A stretch of DNA of 64,000 nucleotides. Origin: Candidatus Wallbacteria bacterium. Its GTDB lineage: Bacteria > Muiribacteriota > JAQTZZ01. The position numbers and the translations under genes were made by a program. The DNA lies in NCBI GenBank assembly GCA_028687545.1, contig JAQTZZ010000019.1:1-64000 (forward strand), written 5' to 3'. The notes beneath the pieces are model-generated. The model did no database searches. It was not told the DNA's origin and saw only the letters and a program-made list of their open reading frames with translations. Positions 52,757 to 61,760 of this stretch are shown one piece after another (the stretch's first letter is position 1; every line of letters starts with the position of its first letter).

Positions 52757-52765
52757 TGGTATAAT
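52757..52765 (+). promoter_or_regulatory. Extended -10 promoter of the aroF-aroA-trpE unit
   Basis: TGGTATAAT (52757-52765): a perfect TATAAT with an extended TG. No good -35. The transcript would have a leader of about 60 nt before the ATG at 52832. Confidence 0.55.
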
Positions 52766-52831
52766 TCTTAACCGACAGCTAAGCGCTCTCAGAGGCGCCC
52801 TGTCCAATATCGAACCTGTCAGGAGAACCAA

Positions 52832-53860
52832 ATGCTTATAGTAATGCAGGTCAAAGCTACTGAAGAACAGATTAACCGCGTCTGCGAGTCCATTCGTGAG
52901 ATGGGTCTTACGCCTCACCCGATCCCCGGCTCTCTGCGCGTGGCGATCGGAATCACAGGCAATAAAAGCCGGATCGACGAAGGCCGGATTATTTCGCTCT
53001 CAGGAGTTACGGAAGTAATTCATGTCACTCAGGAATATAAGCTCACCAGCAGAGAAATGAAACCTGAAGATACTGTGGTTAAAGTTGGCGGAACCAGTTT
53101 TGGTGACGGAAAGATCGCAGTGATTGCCGGGACCTGCGCAGTAGAGTCACTGGATATCACCATGGAAGTGGCTGAAGAAATCAAAAAAATGGGCAGCGTC
53201 ATGCTGCGGGGCGGGGCCTACAAACCGCGGACCTCACCCTATTCCTTCCAGGGACTTGGGGAAGAAGGCTTGAAAATCCTGGCTCAGGCACGCGAACGGA
53301 CCGGACTGCCCATCGTAACTGAGGCAGTGGATACAGACACGTTCGATGTGGTGGCCGAGTATGCGGACCTGGTGCAGATCGGAGCCCGCAACATGCAGAA
53401 CTATTCCCTCCTGAAAAAAGCCGGCAGATCAGCAAAGCCGATTCTATTGAAACGCGGCATTTCCGCCACGATCAAGGAATTCCTCCTGGCCGCTGAATAT
53501 ATAATGTCTGAAGGAAATTACAATGTGATCCTCTGTGAACGCGGGATCAGGACATTCAGCGACTATTCCAGGTATACCCTGGATATCAGCAGTATTCCTG
53601 AATTGAAGATGCTGACGCATCTGCCAGTGATCATTGATCCGAGCCATGCGGCAGGCCGCTGGGGAATGGTGCTGCCTCTGGCCAGAGCTGCGATTGCAGC
53701 CGGGGCTGACGGCCTGATCGTGGAAGTGCACCCCCATCCGTCCAAAGCCCTGTCCGACGGAGCCCAGTCGCTGAAACTGGATTCGTTCCAGCAGCTGATG
53801 CAGGAAGTGAAACGGGTCGCTTATGCCATAGGCCGGGAAATGGGTTCTCTTGGAAATTAA
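52832..53860 (+). CDS. aroF: 3-deoxy-D-arabino-heptulosonate 7-phosphate synthase, type I-beta
   Basis: 342 residues, first step of the shikimate pathway (PEP + erythrose 4-phosphate). An N-terminal ferredoxin-like regulatory domain of about 70 residues (MLIVMQVKATEEQINRVCESIREMG) is followed by the barrel: IAGTCAVES, RGGAYKPRTSPYSFQGLGEEGL, EAVDTDTFDVV, IDPSHAAGRWGMV and EVHPHPSKALSDGAQSL. The N-terminal domain is the one through which Thermotoga-type enzymes are inhibited by tyrosine. A CAGGAGAA site precedes the ATG. It is followed by aroA after 41 bp. Confidence 0.96.
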   Translation: MLIVMQVKATEEQINRVCESIREMGLTPHPIPGSLRVAIGITGNKSRIDEGRIISLSGVTEVIHVTQEYKLTSREMKPEDTVVKVGGTSFGDGKIAVIAGTCAVESLDITMEVAEEIKKMGSVMLRGGAYKPRTSPYSFQGLGEEGLKILAQARERTGLPIVTEAVDTDTFDVVAEYADLVQIGARNMQNYSLLKKAGRSAKPILLKRGISATIKEFLLAAEYIMSEGNYNVILCERGIRTFSDYSRYTLDISSIPELKMLTHLPVIIDPSHAAGRWGMVLPLARAAIAAGADGLIVEVHPHPSKALSDGAQSLKLDSFQQLMQEVKRVAYAIGREMGSLGN

Positions 53861-53901
53861 TTGTTGTCTCCAGCGTGAAGTGATAAAGGAATTTTAAGAT
53901 T

Positions 53902-55206
53902 ATGAAGGTCAGAATAAAGGGTATCAACAGCGCTTCCGGTAAAATCATGCTGCCCGGAGACAAATCGATTTCCCACCGTGCAGCCATCATTGGAACAATT
54001 GCGAATGGTGTGACTGAGATAAGCAATTTTGCAAGCTCTGCCGACTGCGCCAGCACTTTGAAATGTCTGAAAGCCCTGGGTGTGAATTTTGAGCGGACCG
54101 ATAATTTCGTACGCATCAAAGGCGTTGGATTGCACGGCCTGAAAGAACCGACTGCTGTGCTGGACTGCGGCAATTCAGGTACAACCACCCGGCTTCTCAC
54201 AGGGCTCCTGGCAGCGCAGCCATTTCTCAGCGTTTTATCCGGTGACGAGAGTCTCAACAGCCGTCCCATGGCCCGAGCTATCGAGCCATTGCGCAAAATG
54301 GGTGCCAATATCTCAGCCCGTGAAGGCGGCAAATACGCGCCAATTGTAGTTCAGGGCAGTACTGCTCTCACAGCCGGGAATTTCGTGATGCCTGTTCCCA
54401 GCGCCCAGGTTAAATCAGCCCTGATTCTGGCCGGACTTTACGCTGAAGGATCACAGAAAATTTCAGAACCCAGCCTGTCCCGCGATCATACTGAGCGTAT
54501 GCTTCAATATTTCGGGGTCGACATTCAGACAGAAGGACTCCTTGTAGCTCTTGGAAAGCACAGGCAACCGACTGGACGGAAAATGTCTGTCCCAGGCGAC
54601 ATCTCCGCAGCAGCATTTTTCCTGGTGCTGGGAGCGTTCAGAGGAGATGGGATCATATTGTCTGATGTGGGAGTCAATCCCACCAGAACCGGAATTCTGG
54701 AATATTTTCAGAGTGCCGGGGCAAGCTTCAATCTCGCTGGTCAGCGCGATACCTGCAATGAGCCTGTGGCAGACATTGAAATCAGCAGATCAAGGCTTTC
54801 AGGATCCAAAATTTCAGGTCCCCTGATCCCGCTCCTGATCGACGAACTTCCTGTTCTGGCTGTGGCAGCCACCCAAGCTCTGGGACTGACAGAAGTCAGG
54901 GATGCTGCTGAACTGCGGATTAAGGAATCAGACAGGATCAAAGCCATTGTGTCCCAGCTGCAAAAATTCGGGGCCGACATCAGCGAATGCCAGGATGGAT
55001 TCACAGTGAACGGCCCTGTGCAGCTGAAGGGAGCCGAATGCGAAGGCTTCGACGATCACAGAATCGTGATGGCCCTCACCATTGCCGGGCTTCTCGCATC
55101 AGGGGAAACAGTGGTCAATGGCTGCGAATGCGTAAACATTTCTTTCCCGGAGTTTTTCGACCGGATCAGGGAGATCTGCGGGCATGAATGCATCAGCTTT
55201 GAGTAA
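53902..55206 (+). CDS. aroA: 5-enolpyruvylshikimate-3-phosphate synthase
   Basis: 434 residues. Signatures are LPGDKSISHRAAIIG, DCGNSGTTTRLLTGLL, the PEP-binding Arg in SRPMARAIEPLR, the Lys/Ser in PSAQVKSALILAGL, and KESDRIKAI near the C-terminus. It adds enolpyruvate from PEP to shikimate 3-phosphate. It overlaps trpE by 23 bp. Confidence 0.96.
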   Translation: MKVRIKGINSASGKIMLPGDKSISHRAAIIGTIANGVTEISNFASSADCASTLKCLKALGVNFERTDNFVRIKGVGLHGLKEPTAVLDCGNSGTTTRLLTGLLAAQPFLSVLSGDESLNSRPMARAIEPLRKMGANISAREGGKYAPIVVQGSTALTAGNFVMPVPSAQVKSALILAGLYAEGSQKISEPSLSRDHTERMLQYFGVDIQTEGLLVALGKHRQPTGRKMSVPGDISAAAFFLVLGAFRGDGIILSDVGVNPTRTGILEYFQSAGASFNLAGQRDTCNEPVADIEISRSRLSGSKISGPLIPLLIDELPVLAVAATQALGLTEVRDAAELRIKESDRIKAIVSQLQKFGADISECQDGFTVNGPVQLKGAECEGFDDHRIVMALTIAGLLASGETVVNGCECVNISFPEFFDRIREICGHECISFE

Positions 55207-56581
55207 ACATCCTTTTTACAGGAAACTTCCGCTCAAGTCTTTTCCTGTTTCAGCCTATTCTCTGCTTTATTCGCAGGAGGAATACAGCTTCATCTATGAA
55301 TCCCTGGAGTCGAGCGGAGAGCGCGGCAGGTATTCGTTCATCGGCGGACGGCCGTTTCTGATTTTCAGAAGCACAGGAAACAAAATTGAACTGGAAGTTG
55401 ACGGAGTAAAATCGGAACAAGCAGGAAACCCGCTTGATCTTCTTCGAGAGCTCACGGGTAAATACAAGGGGCTGCCTGAAATCCCGGTCTTCTCCGGCGG
55501 AGCGCTCGGCTATATCAGCTATGACGCGATCCGGCTGATCGAGAAGATTCCGGATAAAAACCCGGATGAACTCGGCATTTCTGACACTTTTTTCATATTT
55601 CCCTCAGAAATCATCCTTTTCGACCATCTGGAAAATACAGTGACCCTAGTACTCTACGCCGAAACCGAGCCAAAGGATCGCTTCGGTGAAATCGTGACAG
55701 TGCTGGCAGGCTGCCTGGACGAGTCAGGTTACAAATCCCAGAAATCCACGAAAACCTGCACCTTTTCCAGTAATTTCACCCAGTCCGGGTTCGAAAAAAT
55801 TGTGGAAAAATCCAAGGAATATATCCTGTCAGGCGACATCTTTCAGGTGGTTCTTTCGCAGCGCCTGTCCTTTGATCTTGATGCAACCCCTTTTTCAGTT
55901 TACAGAAGCCTGCGCAAATCCAATCCCTCGCCATACATGTATTTTCTGCGCCTCTCTGACATGCATATACTGGGTTCATCGCCGGAAACACTGATCAAGG
56001 TGCATGACGGCATTGTCGTGTCCAGGCCTCTGGCAGGAACCAGGCCCAGAGGTGAAACCGAGGAGCGTGATTTGGAACTGGAGCAGGAACTGCTGGCTGA
56101 TGAGCAGGAGAGGGCAGAGCATGTAATGCTCGTGGATCTGGCGAGGAACGACATCGGACGGGTCTGCGAATATGGCAGTGTAAAAGCCACTGAACTTTTC
56201 CAGGTGGAACGCTATTCCAGGGTGATGCACATAGTCTCCAATGTTGTAGGCAGACTCGCATCCGAGAATGACATGTTCGACCTGTTCCGCGCCTGCTTCC
56301 CTGCAGGCACTGTTTCCGGAGCTCCCAAAGTACGGGCCATGGAAATCATTGATGAGCTGGAAAACAGGCGGCGCGGAGTCTATGCAGGCGCGATCGGCTA
56401 TTTCAGTTTCACAGGTAATATGGATGTCTGTATCGCCATCCGCATGATCCTGATCAAGGGAAAAAAAGGCTACATCCAGGCCGGAGCCGGAATTGTGGCA
56501 GATTCAGTACCTGAGCGCGAATATCAGGAAACGCTGAACAAGGCCAAGGCTTTGCTCAAGACCATAGAGGCTTCGCAATGA
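55184..56581 (+). CDS. trpE: Anthranilate synthase component I
   Basis: 465 residues. The N-terminal domain carries the SFIGGRPFL region for tryptophan feedback binding. The chorismate-binding C-terminal domain has GDIFQVVLSQR, GSSPETLIK, RPLAGTRPRG, LVDLARNDIGRV, AGTVSGAPKVRAMEIIDELE and QAGAGIVADS. It makes anthranilate with TrpG, encoded 228 bp downstream beyond a palindromic insertion. The TrpE/TrpG interval is much longer than the overlaps elsewhere in these operons. Confidence 0.95.
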   Translation: MNASALSKHPFYRKLPLKSFPVSAYSLLYSQEEYSFIYESLESSGERGRYSFIGGRPFLIFRSTGNKIELEVDGVKSEQAGNPLDLLRELTGKYKGLPEIPVFSGGALGYISYDAIRLIEKIPDKNPDELGISDTFFIFPSEIILFDHLENTVTLVLYAETEPKDRFGEIVTVLAGCLDESGYKSQKSTKTCTFSSNFTQSGFEKIVEKSKEYILSGDIFQVVLSQRLSFDLDATPFSVYRSLRKSNPSPYMYFLRLSDMHILGSSPETLIKVHDGIVVSRPLAGTRPRGETEERDLELEQELLADEQERAEHVMLVDLARNDIGRVCEYGSVKATELFQVERYSRVMHIVSNVVGRLASENDMFDLFRACFPAGTVSGAPKVRAMEIIDELENRRRGVYAGAIGYFSFTGNMDVCIAIRMILIKGKKGYIQAGAGIVADSVPEREYQETLNKAKALLKTIEASQ

Positions 56582-56618
56582 TGCTTACTATACTTTCGCC
56601 GTGCCCGCGGCGCTATGG

Positions 56619-56787
56619 TTTGGCAAATTTGCATTTTTGAGTCGCAAAAGCTTTGTGGGGTGGCCAGTGGGAACTTTTAGGCGCACTGAGCAAAGCGAAG
56701 GAGAATAAAAGTTGCCACAGGACAGGACCCGCCACAAATCAATGCTGACGCACTCCCTGTGGCTGCACACCACAGAAATTTGCCAAA
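56619..56787. repeat. Large nested palindrome between trpE and trpG
   Basis: TTTGGCAAATTT (56619-56630) pairs perfectly with AAATTTGCCAAA (56776-56787). Nested inside are AACTTTTA (near 56672) with TAAAAGTT (near 56706) and partly complementary TTTGTGG and CCACAAA arms. The whole 169-bp unit could fold into one branched structure. It reads as an inserted MITE-like repeat or, less likely, an attenuator-like leader for trpG. No T-run and no Trp-rich leader peptide were found. Confidence 0.6.
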
Positions 56788-56809
56788 GCCAGGAAATGGA
56801 GTTAATTCA

Positions 56810-57370
56810 ATGATCCTGATGATCGATAATTACGACTCCTTTGTCTATAACATCGTGCAGTATCTAGGCGAGCTGAAACAGGAGATCCGCGTTTTCCGTA
56901 ACAATGAAATCACGCTGCAGGGCATCGCTGATCTGAAGCCGTCGCATATCTTCATTTCTCCAGGCCCATGCTCGCCTTCAGAAGCAGGGATCAGCCTGGA
57001 AACCATCAGGGAATTCGCGGGAAAAATCCCTGTTTTCGGTGTCTGCCTTGGCCATCAGTCCATCGGCCAGGTGTTCGGAGGCCGGGTGATCAGGGCAGGA
57101 GCAGTTGTGCATGGCAAAGTGCACAGGATTTTCCACGACGGGAAAAGCATTTTCAGTGGTTTGCCGTCTCCTTTCCATGCAACCAGATATCATTCGCTGA
57201 TCGTGGAACGAAAAAGCCTGCCTGACTGCCTGGAAGTCTCGGCCTGGACAGAAGACGGCCTGGTCATGGGTTTAAGGCACAAACAATTTAAAGTTGAAGG
57301 CGTGCAGTTTCATCCGGAATCTGTGCTCACAGAGCACGGCCACTCGATTCTGAAAAATTTCCTGTCCTGA
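56810..57370 (+). CDS. trpG: Anthranilate synthase component II (glutamine amidotransferase)
   Basis: 186 residues from the ATG at 56810, preceded by AATGGAG; an in-frame start at 56759 lies in the palindromic region and is not conserved. [23 protein letters not shown]-type start, SPGPCSP, nucleophile Cys79 in [12 protein letters not shown] and the His-Glu pair in [11 protein letters not shown] are present. It supplies ammonia to TrpE and possibly also to PabB. Confidence 0.95.
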   Translation: MILMIDNYDSFVYNIVQYLGELKQEIRVFRNNEITLQGIADLKPSHIFISPGPCSPSEAGISLETIREFAGKIPVFGVCLGHQSIGQVFGGRVIRAGAVVHGKVHRIFHDGKSIFSGLPSPFHATRYHSLIVERKSLPDCLEVSAWTEDGLVMGLRHKQFKVEGVQFHPESVLTEHGHSILKNFLS

Positions 57371-57458
57371 TGCCCAAAATCGCCAGCATGTATTCATCAA
57401 GTACAGGAACTTCAGATCTCTTGACTTGCAGTTGAATGAATTTTCAATGCTTAAAATC

Positions 57459-59399
57459 TCATTTAGTCCGAAACCGATTCTTGATCCTGTCATTATCATA
57501 ATGCAATCTATCGAGTTCCCTTAGCAGTTCTTCAGCCTCAAAGGCCCGGACGTCACCGGCAATTTTCAAAGCACTCACCTGCTTGTCGAACCAGATTAAC
57601 GCATCCTCCTCAATCTCGTTGATCTCTTTCTTCTGCGGAGATTTCAGGAAATAGTCGACAGCCATAGGCACAAGCACTTTCAATGCCTGAAGGTTGTCAG
57701 CCAGTATCAGCCTGGTCAGGCTGTCCTCGTGAAACAGCCAGAGATCGATCCTGGAAAGGTCTCCCTCTGCTTCAAGCATGAGATAGGCATTAAGCCGCAG
57801 ATTACCTGACTTGGTCTGAACAGCCCATTCAGGTAAAGATTTGTCGATTTCAGCTTTGAAACTCACGCGCAGAAATTCAGCAGCCCGGGCAGGGAGGTCG
57901 CCTAAGTAGCGCAGGATCTCCACAGTATGGATTTCAGCTGATCCTGCCTCTGCTTTGACTGATTCCCAGCCCGGATTTCCGGACTGATCGATGAAAAAAG
58001 AGAGGTTTTCTGAAAGAGCAGACTCGGTTTCAGCTGTGTCTGGAGCATGGGTCAGCAGTTGATGAAAACGGCAGCGCACTTCCTCTGTGAAGCTGAGATC
58101 TCCGCTATTTTTCAGAAGCCTGAAGATTCTCACCTGAAAAACCGGCTGATCTGCAATGAGTGCTGCCTTGAGATATTGCATCCACTGGGGATACTTATTC
58201 CTGATCAGGAAAAATATCTCTTCTGCCCGGCCTTGTTCCGCAGTTTCCATCAGGGAAACGAGTGCCCTCTTGGTGCCTAAGTCGTCAGGAGCAATTGAAT
58301 TCTTGGCCACGAAAAAGACTGCTTCCCCGGCCAGTTTCTCTGCTTCAGGCGGTGCGCCTGTCCTGCTGCATGCTTGATAAATGTGCCTGTTCAGTTCCAG
58401 GTTGTCCGGGTACTGCAGATGAAGGTATTTGTATATTCCCAGAGCAGTGTCATGCCTGCCAACCTGAAACAGAAAATCAGCTTCTGCAGAACAAGCATAG
58501 ATTTCCAGGCTTCCGGTATTGATTTCTGGAACTTCCTGTTTCCAGGTCTTGATGAGCCGGGCCGCTTCCTCAAAGGACTTTTCTGAAACTGCGTGTGTTA
58601 CCCCGGCTGTCAGGCATTTCATGGATTCCTCAAAGGTCAGCGGATCTCCGGGATATTTTTCACCCATTGCATCGAGTTCCAGAAATGCCTCAGTCAGCTT
58701 GTTCTCAGCCAGATCCTTTTCGATTCTGGCTGCAAAATCCTCCTGAGTGTCGCTTAGAAGATTTAAAGCAATTATAATTATTCCTGCTATGATGCTGACT
58801 CCAGCCGCAATTTTCCACTTCTGACTCCTGCACTTCGGCGGCTGAATCTTTAGCTTCTGCAGCAGGTCCTTGTAGCCTGTCAACTTGATGTCCCGCAGAA
58901 CCCGGAACACCTTGACCTGTTCAGGGATTCCTTTGAAGACCCGGAAACCGACCTCGCAGGTCGGTACTTCGGATTTGTTCATAGCCAGGTAAACTGATTC
59001 CGTGAAATATACTTCTCCAGGGTCTGTGATCCCTTCCAGCCTGGACGCCAGATTCACAGCTTCGCCAAAAACATCATTGTCCCGGATCTCCACCTCACCG
59101 GAACTCATGGAAACCCTGACAAATATTTTGTCTTTTTCCAGCCTGTTTGTGTTGTAGCCTGCCAGAGTTTCCTGAATCATGATTCCGCAGAGAATGGCGT
59201 CAGTCGGAGATTCGAAGCTGATCAGCAGCGCATCGCCGATCGTCTTGATCAAGGTGCCATGAAATCTGGATACAACAGGCAGCAGGAGCTTCTCGTGGCT
59301 CTCCAGCAACTGATGCAGGTTCTCCCTGGAGGAACCGGAGGTTTTTTCAGTAAACCCCTTGATGTCTGTAAACATGATGGTCAGTACTTTACTCGTCAT
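57459..59399 (-). CDS. Class III adenylate/guanylate cyclase with membrane helix and TPR/HEAT-like C-terminus
   Basis: 646 residues from the ATG at 59399, chosen because GGGAG lies five bases upstream; the frame is open to 59450. The N-terminal class III cyclase domain (about 1-165) has the metal Asp in IMFTDIKGFTEKT, IKTIGDALLISF with the second Asp, and FGEAVNLASRLEG. One membrane helix follows (about 195-215, AAGVSIIAGIIIIALNLL). The remaining 430 residues are helical repeats that look like TPR/HEAT units, placed outside the cytoplasm if the helix is single. It would make cAMP or cGMP, or bind nucleotide only. The regulator is unknown. Confidence 0.82.
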   Translation of the reverse strand: MTSKVLTIMFTDIKGFTEKTSGSSRENLHQLLESHEKLLLPVVSRFHGTLIKTIGDALLISFESPTDAILCGIMIQETLAGYNTNRLEKDKIFVRVSMSSGEVEIRDNDVFGEAVNLASRLEGITDPGEVYFTESVYLAMNKSEVPTCEVGFRVFKGIPEQVKVFRVLRDIKLTGYKDLLQKLKIQPPKCRSQKWKIAAGVSIIAGIIIIALNLLSDTQEDFAARIEKDLAENKLTEAFLELDAMGEKYPGDPLTFEESMKCLTAGVTHAVSEKSFEEAARLIKTWKQEVPEINTGSLEIYACSAEADFLFQVGRHDTALGIYKYLHLQYPDNLELNRHIYQACSRTGAPPEAEKLAGEAVFFVAKNSIAPDDLGTKRALVSLMETAEQGRAEEIFFLIRNKYPQWMQYLKAALIADQPVFQVRIFRLLKNSGDLSFTEEVRCRFHQLLTHAPDTAETESALSENLSFFIDQSGNPGWESVKAEAGSAEIHTVEILRYLGDLPARAAEFLRVSFKAEIDKSLPEWAVQTKSGNLRLNAYLMLEAEGDLSRIDLWLFHEDSLTRLILADNLQALKVLVPMAVDYFLKSPQKKEINEIEEDALIWFDKQVSALKIAGDVRAFEAEELLRELDRLHYDNDRIKNRFRTK

Positions 59400-59502
59400 G
59401 GCACTCCCGGATGACGGATTCAGCTTGTAAATATTATTCGCAATCTGCAAGTCTTCATATGATAACTATAAACAATCAACTCGTCGAACAATCATCAGGT
59501 CA

Positions 59503-60162
59503 TCAGGAAACATAGATCAGAATTGTAAGATAATGGCAGAGGCTGCCTGCCAGCACGAATAAATGCCAGATCCCATGAAAATGCTTTACTTTTTTATCCA
59601 GGCAGTAAAAGATCACTCCGCTGGAATAGAATATTCCTCCAAGGAGAAGCCAGGTAAAGCCTGCTGCCGGCAAAGCCCTCAGCAACGGTTTCAAGGCAAT
59701 CGTGATCACCCAGCCCATAGAAAGGTAAATTGCCACTGCAAAATATCCGCGCTTGTTTCTCAAAAACAGTTCCAGCATCACTCCAAGCAGCGCCAGACCC
59801 CAGATCACCCCGAAGATGGACCAGCCCCATCCGCCGCGAAGAGTCACCAGAGTAAATGGCGTATAAGTTCCTGCGATCAGAAGATAGATCGAGTAATGAT
59901 CAAGCTGCCGGAATATCTGCTTTGCCCCACCCTGTGTACAATGATAACAGGATGAAAATAAATACAGCGCTACCAGGCTGACGCCGTAAATACTGAAACT
60001 GACAATCTTCCACGGATCACCCTGCCTTGAAGCTGCATAAATTAAAAATGAGCACCCTGCCAGGGCCGCCACCAGTCCGATCAGATGGCTGATGCTGTTA
60101 AAACGCTCACCTTTAATCAACAAATGCTCCATTTCCTGGATTATTTCATGGGGCACTTGCAA
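59503..60162 (-). CDS. TrhA / hemolysin III family membrane protein (PAQR-like)
   Basis: Up to 219 residues, seven membrane helices. The family motifs are SSCYHCTQGGAKQIFRQLDHYSIYLLIAGTYTP (metal-binding His and Asp) and HGIWHLFVLAGS near the C-terminus. Bacterial members affect membrane energetics; the hemolysin name is historical. The open frame starts with a TTG at 60162 inside the structured repeat; the ATG at 60129 (MEHLLIKGERFN) is the more likely start, although its ribosome-binding site is poor. Confidence 0.88.
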   Translation of the reverse strand: MQVPHEIIQEMEHLLIKGERFNSISHLIGLVAALAGCSFLIYAASRQGDPWKIVSFSIYGVSLVALYLFSSCYHCTQGGAKQIFRQLDHYSIYLLIAGTYTPFTLVTLRGGWGWSIFGVIWGLALLGVMLELFLRNKRGYFAVAIYLSMGWVITIALKPLLRALPAAGFTWLLLGGIFYSSGVIFYCLDKKVKHFHGIWHLFVLAGSLCHYLTILIYVS

Positions 60163-60286
60163 AACTCGAATTTCAGCATGATAATATTCTAATCAAGCAG
60201 GTTCGATAAGAGTTTTGTTAGTGCCCCATGGGCCTCTAACAAAATGTCTACCCAAGATATAGCGCAAAAAAACATTTTGCAAGAGG
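60154..60286 (+). promoter_or_regulatory. Four-segment alternately pairing element upstream of hisD (copy 2)
   Basis: A CACTTGCAAAACTC (60154-60167), B GAGTTTTGTTAGTGC (60210-60224), C GCCTCTAACAAAAT (60232-60245), D ACATTTTGCAAGAGG (60272-60286). A:B, B:C and C:D can each pair. The cap of B:C is GCCC/GGGC here and GCTC/GAGC in the copy at 27180-27314, a compensatory change. D again ends in AAGAGG, here four bases before an ATG that opens a 12-residue frame (60290-60328), with TATAAT at 60293-60298 overlapping it. Confidence 0.6.
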
Positions 60287-60337
60287 ACCATGTATAATCC
60301 AATAAATCAATTAAAGAGACTCAAGTGAGAAATTAAC

Positions 60338-61624
60338 TTGAAGATATATAGATACGCTGATCTTACGGATGATTTTTTTAGACATCGAGATGTCCCGGAA
60401 CTTGATACAGTGAAGAAAATCCTGCTGCGCGTTTCCATGGACGGCGATGAAGCACTGACTGAATATACCCGTCGCTTTGACGACGTTGAAATTGAAGATT
60501 TCAGAGTCGGGCCTGAGCAGATCAGGGAAGCTTTTCTTGCAACAGGATCCGAAATCATCCACACTCTAAAAACATGTGCTGAAAATATCGAAAAATTCGC
60601 TCTACTTCAGCTGGATCAGTGCAGAAGTTTTGAAGCAGAGCTTCTACCCGGGGTTTTCACTGGGCAGAAAGTGATTCCGATCGGACGGGCCGGCATCTAT
60701 GTGCCTGGAGGAAATTATCCGCTCGTTTCCACGCTTCTGATGTGCTCGATACCGGCCAGAGTGGCTGGAGTCGGAAAAATTGCAGTTTTTTCCCCGCCTT
60801 CATACGAAGGTTCAGTCCATCCCTTGATTCTTGCTGCCGCTGAGCTGGCGGGAGTGGATGAAGTTTACCGCTTAGGCGGTGCTCAGGCAATTGCTGCCAT
60901 GGCGTATGGAACAGCTTCCATTCCAAAAGTTGATCTGATCGCCGGTCCTGGAAACAAGTATGTGACTGCAGCGAAGAAACTTGTCTATGGAAGTGTAGGG
61001 GTAGACATGATCGCAGGACCGACAGAAGTGCTGATCATTGCCGATGATTCAGCTGACCCTGCCCTCCTGGCAGCTGATCTTCTCGGCCAGGCCGAACACG
61101 ACCTGGAAGCAACACCTGTGCTGGTGACAGACTCGGAAACCCTTGTGGCTTCAGTCAAACTGGAAATAGAACAGCAGCTTTGCAAGCTTCAAACAGAGCA
61201 GATCGCACGAAAATCGATCGCAGAAAACGGTATAGTGATCCTGGTTGACGACCTGTTCGAGGCAGTGGAAGCGGCCAACCGGAAGGCCCCCGAGCATCTT
61301 GAACTGCAGGTGCGCGAACCGGACAGATACATCAGCGGATTGAGAAATTATGGTTCGCTCTTTATCGGAGAATTTGCGGCGGAAGTTCTGGGCGACTATT
61401 CCAGCGGGCTGAATCATACTCTTCCCACCAATGGTGCTGCCAGATTCACAGGAGGCCTTTCAGTGAGGAATTTCCTGAAATTCCAGACCACGCTGCGCAT
61501 GGAGAGAAAAGGGCTGTCCGTGATCGGCCCGGCAGCGCAGAAAATGGGTGGGATAGAAGGCCTTGCAGGTCATGCGGAATCCGTACGGAAAAGACTGGAA
61601 AAAGCAGGCCTGTCTGAAAAATAA
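60338..61624 (+). CDS. hisD: Histidinol dehydrogenase
   Basis: 428 residues, TTG start at 60338. Signatures are GRAGIYVPGGNYPLVSTLLM, YRLGGAQAIAAMAYGT, DLIAGPGNKYVTAAKKLVYG, GPTEVLIIADDSADP, and zinc and catalytic residues in LLGQAEHD and APEHLEL. It carries out the last two oxidations of histidine synthesis. It stands apart from the main his cluster and has a structured element and a 12-codon open frame directly upstream. The ribosome-binding site before the TTG (GTGAGAA) is weak. Confidence 0.95.
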   Translation: MKIYRYADLTDDFFRHRDVPELDTVKKILLRVSMDGDEALTEYTRRFDDVEIEDFRVGPEQIREAFLATGSEIIHTLKTCAENIEKFALLQLDQCRSFEAELLPGVFTGQKVIPIGRAGIYVPGGNYPLVSTLLMCSIPARVAGVGKIAVFSPPSYEGSVHPLILAAAELAGVDEVYRLGGAQAIAAMAYGTASIPKVDLIAGPGNKYVTAAKKLVYGSVGVDMIAGPTEVLIIADDSADPALLAADLLGQAEHDLEATPVLVTDSETLVASVKLEIEQQLCKLQTEQIARKSIAENGIVILVDDLFEAVEAANRKAPEHLELQVREPDRYISGLRNYGSLFIGEFAAEVLGDYSSGLNHTLPTNGAARFTGGLSVRNFLKFQTTLRMERKGLSVIGPAAQKMGGIEGLAGHAESVRKRLEKAGLSEK

Positions 61625-61704
61625 ACCCGATTTTTGAGAAGTCACCATAACACTCAGTTTCACGCATCATGAACTTAATGAAAATTAATGAAACTTCATA
61701 TATG

Positions 61705-61732
61705 TTGACAAATGAATTACCCTGAATATAAT
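61705..61732 (+). promoter_or_regulatory. Near-consensus sigma-70 promoter
   Basis: TTGACA (61705-61710), 16-bp spacer, TATAAT (61727-61732), 28 bp before the ATG of the repeat protein. Both hexamers are perfect, the strongest promoter in the window, implying high expression. Confidence 0.8.
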
Positions 61733-61760
61733 TAACAAAAGAAGACAAGGGGGAGATACC

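Noticed and set aside
56582-56809. Classical trp attenuator before trpG
   Set aside because: No tryptophan-rich leader peptide and no terminator T-run; palindrome nesting looks like an insertion.
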